Positions 1 to 4,065 of a stretch of DNA of 5,361 nucleotides are shown in pieces; within the stretch, counting starts at the first letter, position 1; every line of letters begins with the position of its first letter. Source of the stretch: Myxococcales bacterium (GTDB lineage Bacteria > Myxococcota_C > UBA6777); NCBI GenBank assembly GCA_027005175.1, contig JALTMC010000355.1, positions 1-5,361 of the forward strand, given 5' to 3'. Below the pieces are notes generated by a model. It was not told the origin of the DNA and did not search any database. It saw only the letters and a program-made list of their open reading frames with translations. Position numbers and translations under genes: made by a program.

Positions 1-1
1 C

Positions 2-271
2 GGGCTCTACCGTCGCAACACATGGCTGATGACAGTAGGACCCGGTGGACACTTTGGAGACTTTAGCCTCTTTGACCAACGCTCCTCTGCTGAAACCGCC
101 GTATGTGAAGAAGAAGTTCGTGCGATCCTCTTCCCCTACGAAGCTCTCCGATCCTTTACCCAAGAAAATCCAGAACTCGGTGTAAAGCTTCTCTTCAACC
201 TCGGGGAAGCTCACGTTCGACGGCTGCGAAATCACGAAGGTCGATTGGTGCAACTGCTCGGCCAACCCTAA
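2..271 (+). CDS. Cyclic nucleotide-binding domain protein, C-terminal fragment (5' end outside window)
   Basis: The frame is open from the window edge, so the start lies upstream; 89 residues are visible. They match the second half of a Crp/PKA-type cyclic nucleotide-binding domain. A phosphate-binding-cassette-like stretch, HFGDFSLFDQRSSAETAV at residues 17-34, has the G-[E/D]-x-x-L pattern and an Arg (R27) where the family contacts the cyclic phosphate. It is followed by a beta strand (VRAILFPY) and a closing helix with the common ENPELGVKLL pattern. The family Glu after Gly is Asp here, so real nucleotide binding is uncertain. The protein stops soon after the C-helix, leaving no room for a Crp-type helix-turn-helix. 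It is therefore probably not a Crp-like transcription factor but a sensor or regulatory module of something encoded upstream. A terminator-like hairpin follows, so it is probably not in an operon with the downstream lipoprotein gene. Confidence 0.85.
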   Translation, partial: GLYRRNTWLMTVGPGGHFGDFSLFDQRSSAETAVCEEEVRAILFPYEALRSFTQENPELGVKLLFNLGEAHVRRLRNHEGRLVQLLGQP

Positions 272-317
272 CCCCAATCCCACCCTGCCACATTTTTTAT
301 GAGAGCACCCTTTTCAA

Positions 318-383
318 ATCAGGCATAACCTGATAAGACCCTCTGTCTCAGGGATTGGTCTCTCCCTTTTTTGTTTTTTTTTT
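318..383 (+). terminator. Probable rho-independent terminator after the cNMP-binding gene
   Basis: Two small hairpins lie in tandem. ATCAGG (318-323) pairs with CCTGAT (329-334) around a 5-nt loop, and AGACC (336-340) pairs with GGTCT (357-361). A very T-rich run (367-383, interrupted by one G) follows directly. The second stem is weak, with an alternative pairing AGGGA (350-354)/TCCCT (363-367), but the position after a stop codon and the long T-tract support termination. Confidence 0.6.
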
Positions 384-417
384 ATATTTCATCACTTCTC
401 CTTCATCAGAAAGCTCA

Positions 418-436
418 TTGCATCCTTGACATGCAA
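418..436. promoter_or_regulatory. Perfect inverted repeat over the -35 box, candidate operator
   Basis: TTGCAT (418-423) and ATGCAA (431-436) are perfect inverted half-sites with a 7-nt spacer. The dyad contains the putative -35 hexamer TTGACA, the geometry expected of a repressor operator. It does not match a Crp-type TGTGA-N6-TCACA site. It could also be chance, since 6-bp arms are short. Confidence 0.3.
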
Positions 437-454
437 CGTTCTGTTGAGTAGGCT
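426..454 (+). promoter_or_regulatory. Sigma70-like promoter candidate for the lipoprotein gene
   Basis: A perfect TTGACA (-35, 426-431) is followed after exactly 17 nt by TAGGCT (449-454), which keeps the conserved TA...T positions of a -10 box but matches only 3 of 6 bases. It lies 36 nt before the chosen start at 490, so the leader would be short and would contain the strong ribosome binding site at 474-480. The perfect -35 and ideal spacing are seen; activity is inferred. Confidence 0.45.
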
Positions 455-473
455 AGGCCCGAATTATGGATGG

Positions 474-480
474 AAGGAGG
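474..480 (+). promoter_or_regulatory. Strong Shine-Dalgarno that fixes the lipoprotein start at 490
   Basis: AAGGAGG is a near-perfect anti-16S complement. It lies 9 nt before ATG at 490 but downstream of an in-frame ATG at 466. It therefore argues for translation from 490, removing eight residues from the longest reading frame. Confidence 0.8.
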
Positions 481-489
481 TATTTCTTT

Positions 490-1896
490 ATGAGAATGTC
501 TATGCAAGATCCTTTTGTATTACGTATGATTCGCATCAACAGTATGCTCGCGTTGTGTGCTTTAGCAACACTTTGGTCCGCTTGTGACTTCAATGTTGAA
601 ATCACAGATGAGAAGCGTTCCCTGAATAAAATCGGTGGGACAACACTATGCAGCAGTCGCGTGGCGAAGGGAAGCTCTGGTACCCAAACGATCCGCCTGT
701 TTATGGTGGATGACAATCAGAACGCTCCTGAGGCCATCGATCTTGATGGCATTGACCAAGAGCCCTACAACCTGAAGATTGGCGCATTCAGCGTTGCCAA
801 AGGGAAGGACGCAGACATCAAGGTCTATTCCCATGAAACAGGTGATGATGTCACAAGTACAGTGAAAGCCACTGTCACACTTGATACGTCGAAAAAACTT
901 GTGGTTCAAGCCAACCCACGACATATCGCTCTAAAGAAGACAACGGACAACAAACGAGTACCTCGCGCAGTCTACTTGCTCATCGACATGAGTGATACCG
1001 CGCTATCCCAGGATAACGGGGCCTTGCGAACCGCTGTTCCAGGAAGTTGGGTGTTGGAAAACTTCAACACAGACTCTACCCGAGGAGATTATGACATCTT
1101 TGCAACCTTGTTGGTGCGCAACGATACTCTCAGCAACAAAGACAAGTTGTTTCGCAACTGGACACGACCCGATGATGTCTATGTGACGAGCAAAAACAAG
1201 CAAGATGGGTTTATTTATACCACCAAGGAGTCACGCGATCTGATGAGCGAGAAGTTCATCAGCACAGGAAACCCTGTATCCGTTGGTCTTGCCCCAATGT
1301 ATGCAGCGATCCGAGCTGCTGCAACCCAGCTGCGCTACCACGCACGTGACGCAGGTGACTTACTTTACAATCCAAACTTGATCTCCATCTCCCTGTCTCG
1401 CGATGCAGCTCTTCAAGAGAAATCGATCCGAAATGAGTTGGCCCCGGCAGGGAAAGCGATCAAGGGAAGTCGTTGGCCTGATCTGGAAGATCCCAAAACA
1501 GCCGACTTTATTCCACTGCAATCCATCATGTGGCACAAGCCATTTGCTCCCAATGTGACGAACCCACCATCCCAAAAGGATTGGGATAAATATGTGGATG
1601 ACATGTGTTCCTTGGTCCGAGGTGCTGGAGCCAACGCCAAAGTCTACTTTGGCAATATGTTCCCCATCATCCGCCGAAACTCCCGCGAGGACTACAAAGA
1701 AAACTTGAAGAACCAACTCGACATGGCTTACCAAGCCATCAAGGGTTATACAGAGGTCAGTGTAAAATATACCCTCAAAGGCGGAGTATCAGGCAAACGC
1801 TACAACATTGCGTTCAAGGTTCAAGGCTCTCTCTTGGACCAAAAGAGCAAAAACGAGAACTCCCCTTACATATACATGACTGTCCAAGCTCCATAG
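490..1896 (+). CDS. Predicted lipoprotein with a von Willebrand factor A-like region
   Basis: 468 residues from the ATG served by AAGGAGG. The N-terminus has a hydrophobic helix (about residues 13-30) ending in LWSAC, so Cys32 is the likely lipidated residue. Trp at -3 is atypical for a lipobox, and Asp follows the Cys. Residues 60-150 look beta-rich. From about 157 the pattern suggests a vWA fold: strand VYLLI then D166-M-S-D-T170, matching the MIDAS form DxSx[S/T]; strand YDIFATLLVR (201-210); PVSVGLAPMYAAIRAAATQL (262-281), resembling the T-x-L-y-x-A-I helix; strand NLISISLSRD (296-305), where a DG motif would normally stand; and AKVYFG (383-388). The second and third MIDAS positions look degenerate, so metal binding may be lost. 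The C-terminal ~50 residues again look beta-rich. Homologous name not recognised; vWA is inferred from pattern only. It lies upstream of two outer-membrane barrels in the same direction, suggesting an envelope role. Its 3' end, including the stop codon, is tandemly duplicated. Confidence 0.75.
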   Translation: MRMSMQDPFVLRMIRINSMLALCALATLWSACDFNVEITDEKRSLNKIGGTTLCSSRVAKGSSGTQTIRLFMVDDNQNAPEAIDLDGIDQEPYNLKIGAFSVAKGKDADIKVYSHETGDDVTSTVKATVTLDTSKKLVVQANPRHIALKKTTDNKRVPRAVYLLIDMSDTALSQDNGALRTAVPGSWVLENFNTDSTRGDYDIFATLLVRNDTLSNKDKLFRNWTRPDDVYVTSKNKQDGFIYTTKESRDLMSEKFISTGNPVSVGLAPMYAAIRAAATQLRYHARDAGDLLYNPNLISISLSRDAALQEKSIRNELAPAGKAIKGSRWPDLEDPKTADFIPLQSIMWHKPFAPNVTNPPSQKDWDKYVDDMCSLVRGAGANAKVYFGNMFPIIRRNSREDYKENLKNQLDMAYQAIKGYTEVSVKYTLKGGVSGKRYNIAFKVQGSLLDQKSKNENSPYIYMTVQAP

Positions 1897-1931
1897 TGTG
1901 ATACGTGACTGTCCAAGCTCCATAGTGTGAT
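1872..1931 (+). repeat. 29-bp tandem duplication of the lipoprotein gene 3' end
   Basis: The bases 1872-1902 recur at 1901-1931 with a period of 29 and one difference (A1876 versus G1905). The unit includes the TAG stop codon and its flanks (core TGACTGTCCAAGCTCCATAG). Because 29 is not a multiple of three, the second copy is out of frame; reading past the first stop meets TGA at 1906-1908. Confidence 0.95.
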
Positions 1932-1965
1932 GAAAAAACAAGCGCTGTGAAGGTCTTGCTTTTTC
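1932..1965 (+). terminator. Hairpin, possible terminator after the lipoprotein gene
   Basis: GAAAAA (1932-1937) pairs with TTTTTC (1960-1965) and CAAG (1939-1942) with CTTG (1955-1958), with one A-C mismatch between the two blocks and a 12-nt loop. The 3' arm supplies a short T-run, so it resembles a weak intrinsic terminator with an A-tract on the other side. The GC-rich core is only four pairs, so read-through into the next gene is possible. Confidence 0.45.
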
Positions 1966-2055
1966 TTACCCTGTTGAATACCAGAGACTGAGGCTCATAC
2001 CCAAAGTCCTGTTCGAATGACGAACTCTCTGAACCTTTGCTTTGAAAAGTGGTTA

Positions 2056-2754
2056 ATGATGAGACGCCTAAAACCTGTTTGGTATCTTTGTGGCCTCTTG
2101 GCCCTTTCTATCTTGTGGACTCCAACAACTGCACACGCGCAGGAAGCCATTGTAATCATCAAACCCCGTACCTTCTCCAAGAGATTGAAAATGGAGTTTG
2201 GTGTCTTTGGTGGTTGGATTCCCAGCAATCCATTTGTAACCTACATTCCTCTAGAAGCTCGTATTGGCTTCCACGCTGCCGAAGGCTTTGGCCTGGAGAT
2301 CACAGGTGGTCTATACCCCGGCTCTTTGGGGAAAAGCCCACTCAAAAACACCATCAACGACGACCTTAAAAAGTTTCCCCACTTCCTGGGAGTGAAACTC
2401 TTTGAACAACAGGTCTTCTATGCCAACTTTAACCTGAACTGGACCCCAATCACGGGTAAGGTCCGCTTTGCGGGTGCCCAATGGATCGGCTACTGGGAGA
2501 TCATGTTCCAACTGGGCGGTGGTGTCACTGGTGTATACAATGAAGAATACATCGGTCGAAAAGCAAACCCTGAACTCAACCCCATTCAAATGCGTCCAAC
2601 CTTCAATGTAGGACTGGGCCTTCGATTGTGGCTGACCCAGTGGCTAAACTTTCGCGTCGATCTGCGCGAATACCTCTTCCAAAAACAAATCGGTCGTGGT
2701 GGCCTTTCACAGCATCTATCCCTTATGCTTGGTCTAAGCTTTATCGTCGGATAA
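2056..2754 (+). CDS. Outer-membrane beta-barrel protein, myxobacterial-type family
   Basis: 232 residues from ATG 2056; an adjacent ATG at 2059 is equally possible. A longer in-frame start at 2017 has no ribosome binding site and would bury the signal peptide behind 13 extra residues, whereas AAAGTGG lies just before 2056. The N-terminus is a Sec signal: MMRRLK, a hydrophobic core, then AHA|QE with cleavage after residue 28. The mature protein begins with RTFSKRLKMEFGVFGG and continues with alternating hydrophobic strands, glycine-rich turns and late motifs such as RPTFNVGLGLRLWLTQWLNF and RVDLREYLF. This pattern recalls the 'outer membrane beta-barrel domain' family that is multi-copy in myxobacteria (TIGR04565, from memory). 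The last residues are LSFIVG, so the terminal aromatic typical of BAM substrates is absent at the very end. It precedes another barrel gene by 61 nt with no terminator seen between. Substrate or pore function is unknown. Confidence 0.8.
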   Translation: MMRRLKPVWYLCGLLALSILWTPTTAHAQEAIVIIKPRTFSKRLKMEFGVFGGWIPSNPFVTYIPLEARIGFHAAEGFGLEITGGLYPGSLGKSPLKNTINDDLKKFPHFLGVKLFEQQVFYANFNLNWTPITGKVRFAGAQWIGYWEIMFQLGGGVTGVYNEEYIGRKANPELNPIQMRPTFNVGLGLRLWLTQWLNFRVDLREYLFQKQIGRGGLSQHLSLMLGLSFIVG

Positions 2755-2815
2755 GAATCTGTATCTCCTACCACTGACGTTCCTTGAATAGAGATGAATT
2801 GTTGAGGCAAAACTG

Positions 2816-3553
2816 ATGTTCAAACGCTCCATCCTCACCGTGCTCGTTTGTGCTACCCTTCTCGGGAGCCAAATGGCATTGGCCGCCAAACCAGGCGACC
2901 CCCTAGAACTCGGCGATCAAGCCAAAAATGAGATCGCTGACGGCTTCTTCGTAGATGCAGAGATTGGCCTGCTCACCTTCCTCCTCCTTGATGGTGCCAA
3001 GATATACCGACCCGGTCTTCTTGTCTCCATGCGCTTTGGTGGCTACCTCGGAAAAAACTTCACCCTGTACGGAAAAATTGGTGGAACCGTCACTGGAAAT
3101 ACCAACTGCTACAGCGCACCCTCCCAGTGCCCCGACCGCACCTTTCGTACGAAGTTCCCCACCGCCAACACTCTGCGCGGCGTTCCACGACAAGGGGTCT
3201 CCATCATCGCGGGCCTTGGCTCTCGTTGGTACTTCCTCAAACTCGAAGAACGCGTTCGCTTCTTCCTGTCTCTGGAGCTGTTGGCCCAACTCATACCACC
3301 CGACAGTATCCCCGACGATCGACTCCAACGCATCAAAACACAAGGCTCCTTAGAAGAGATCAAAATCCATCAGCAGTTCGTCTTCGGCGGCGGTGGAGGA
3401 CTCGGCGTCGGAATGGAGTACTTCTTCCTGCTCAAACACTTCTCGGTTGGCCTCAACGCCATGTTCTACTTCTTCGCCACTCCCTTTATGCCAGGAAATA
3501 GCCTCCTTGGTGGCTCCCTCCTCGTCTCCTTCGACATCAAATATACCTTCTAA
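2816..3553 (+). CDS. Predicted outer-membrane beta-barrel protein with C-terminal Phe
   Basis: 245 residues. The ATG is preceded by TGAGG (2803-2807) at 8-nt spacing. A Sec signal peptide (MFKRSILTVLVC... to ALA|AK) gives cleavage after residue 23. The mature part alternates short amphipathic strands with turns: GFFVDAEIGLLTF (43-55), LLVSMRFGGYLGKNFTLYGK (68-87), GVSIIAGLGSRWYF (127-140), a Gly-rich FVFGGGGGLGVGMEYFF (188-204), HFSVGLNAMFYFF (208-220) and the closing strand SLLVSFDIKYTF. The final Phe and alternating pattern are the classical BAM recognition signal. Two cysteines, C98 and C105, lie in a predicted loop and may form a disulfide. The pattern vaguely recalls CglE/Glt-type barrels of the myxobacterial gliding apparatus, but this is a weak impression from memory. 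It is probably co-transcribed with the preceding barrel gene. Its last 21 codon bases, stop and 3' flank are duplicated in tandem downstream. Confidence 0.8.
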   Translation: MFKRSILTVLVCATLLGSQMALAAKPGDPLELGDQAKNEIADGFFVDAEIGLLTFLLLDGAKIYRPGLLVSMRFGGYLGKNFTLYGKIGGTVTGNTNCYSAPSQCPDRTFRTKFPTANTLRGVPRQGVSIIAGLGSRWYFLKLEERVRFFLSLELLAQLIPPDSIPDDRLQRIKTQGSLEEIKIHQQFVFGGGGGLGVGMEYFFLLKHFSVGLNAMFYFFATPFMPGNSLLGGSLLVSFDIKYTF

Positions 3554-3613
3554 TCCTTCCACTTGTTTGACATCAAATACACCTTCTAATCCTTCCACTT
3601 GTTTGACATCAAA
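3533..3613 (+). repeat. 36-bp tandem repeat carrying the barrel gene's last codons and stop
   Basis: Copies start at 3533 and 3569, each 36 bp, and a 9-bp stub of a third (GACATCAAA) starts at 3605. The two full copies differ at one base, TAT versus TAC, both Tyr. As 36 is a multiple of three, the second copy is in frame with the gene: reading past TAA 3551-3553 gives S-F-H-L-F-D-I-K-Y-T-F and a second TAA at 3587-3589. Confidence 0.95.
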
Positions 3614-3627
3614 CCGAGGGTTCACGC

Positions 3628-3798
3628 TGACTCCTTGTAGAGTTAGCTTCACTCCAAGTCGCGTCTGTTGACTCCTTGTAGAGTTGGAAACCTCACTCCA
3701 AGTCGCGTCTGTTGGCTCCTTGTAGAGTTAGCTCCTCACTCCCAATCGCATCTGTTGGCTCCTTGTAGAGTTAGCTCCTCACTCCAAGTCGCGCCTGT
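3628..3798. repeat. Four-unit imperfect tandem array, 41-44 bp per unit
   Basis: Units begin at 3628, 3669, 3713 and 3756 with lengths 41, 44, 43 and 43. Shared core at the left is CTCCTTGTAGAGTT and at the right CACTCC followed by a variant of AAGTCGCGTCTGT. The length differences sit at one place, after AGAGTT, and TGACTCC changes to TGGCTCC in the last two units. Units are contiguous with no unique spacers, so this is a minisatellite-like array and not CRISPR. A short ACTC/GAGT stem with loop CTTGTA can form in the first two units. Function unknown. Confidence 0.95.
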
Positions 3799-3805
3799 CT
3801 CGGGG

Positions 3806-3830
3806 TACATCTGGACTTTTCCCTGATGTA
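3806..3830. other. Stem-loop downstream of the tandem array
   Basis: TACATC (3806-3811) pairs with GATGTA (3825-3830). After a T-T mismatch, GG (3813-3814) pairs with CC (3822-3823) around a 7-nt loop. No T-tract follows on either strand, so it is not a standard intrinsic terminator. It might still protect a 3' end or be incidental. Confidence 0.4.
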
Positions 3831-3871
3831 TGCGTTGCACTTGTTGGGTCACCGAACCTGTGTTGTGATGT

Positions 3872-3902
3872 TCTACTCTTGGGGGGGACGAGGACTTCGC
3901 GA
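3872..3902 (-). repeat. Displaced copy of the ftsK 3' end (stop region)
   Basis: Read on the - strand, this 31-nt segment copies the ftsK tail at 4062-4096 (35 nt) with one substitution (CTC for CTT) and a 4-nt deletion in the C-rich run. It includes the final codons and TAG. The deletion shifts the frame, so it is not an intact second tail, and it lies beyond the real stop in any case. The two copies are separated only by the MITE-like element. Confidence 0.9.
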
Positions 3903-4065
3903 TCTACCCACGTGGTTCGAACCGCCGGTCCGCCTTGTGTAACTGATTGAAATCATTAGTACCCTATTTTGAGTTTGGCCCAAAATTGCGAAACTCCACC
4001 AAGAGCTTGCTGGCTAACTCATTAAAATGTTTACTCCACAGGGCGGTTCGAACCACGTGGGTCTA
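3903..4065. mobile_element. MITE-like element with 20-bp terminal inverted repeats
   Basis: The outer ends CCCACGTGGTTCGAACCGCC (3907-3926) and its exact reverse complement (4042-4061) bound a 155-bp segment. TCTA flanks both sides (3903-3906 and 4062-4065) as a likely 4-bp target-site duplication. The 115-bp interior has no transposase and no credible gene, so if mobile it would move by a related transposase encoded elsewhere. The interior contains small palindromes TGATTgaAATCA (3944-3955) and TTTGGcCCAAA (3974-3984). On the - strand the right-hand TCTA is TAGA, so insertion occurred at the ftsK stop codon and left it intact. Perfect arms suggest recent insertion. A non-mobile large hairpin is the alternative. 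Confidence 0.6.

Larger units (their letters stand above)
3554..4062. other. Repeat-filled gap between convergent genes
   Basis: No credible gene was found on either strand of this 509-bp gap; open frames here have no ribosome binding site and repeat-driven composition. In order it holds the second copy of the 36-bp repeat, a four-unit 41-44-bp array, a hairpin at 3806-3830, about 40 bp with no recognised feature (3831-3871), a stray copy of the ftsK 3' end and a MITE-like element. No hairpin with a T-tract that would terminate either convergent gene was seen. Confidence 0.8.

Noticed and set aside
466-489. Lipoprotein start at ATG 466
   Set aside because: The strong AAGGAGG lies inside this extension and serves ATG 490; starting at 466 would also lengthen the signal peptide without benefit.
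1974-2002. Promoter for the first barrel gene (TTGAAT and CATACC)
   Set aside because: The -10 match is poor and spacing not ideal; too weak to list, although some promoter may exist between the hairpin and 2056.
2017-2055. First barrel start at ATG 2017
   Set aside because: No ribosome binding site precedes it, and a start at 2056 or 2059 gives a normal signal peptide.
3393-3671. A second + strand gene overlapping the end of the barrel gene
   Set aside because: Its Ser/Thr/Pro-rich repeated sequence (SNTPSNPSTCLT) comes from reading the 36-bp repeat in another frame; no ribosome binding site or family resemblance.
3628-3798. CRISPR array
   Set aside because: The 41-44-bp units follow each other directly without unique spacers, and no cas-like gene is present.
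3872-3902. dif/XerCD site because of closeness to ftsK
   Set aside because: The sequence is a copy of ftsK coding bases and lacks the 11-6-11 arrangement of Xer sites; the inverted-repeat arms do not match dif either.
3906-3930. GGTTCGAACC resembles a tRNA T-loop, suggesting a tRNA gene or fragment
   Set aside because: No five-base-pair T-stem, anticodon arm or acceptor stem can be built around it, and the same bases occur as an exact inverted copy at 4042-4062, which fits transposon ends.
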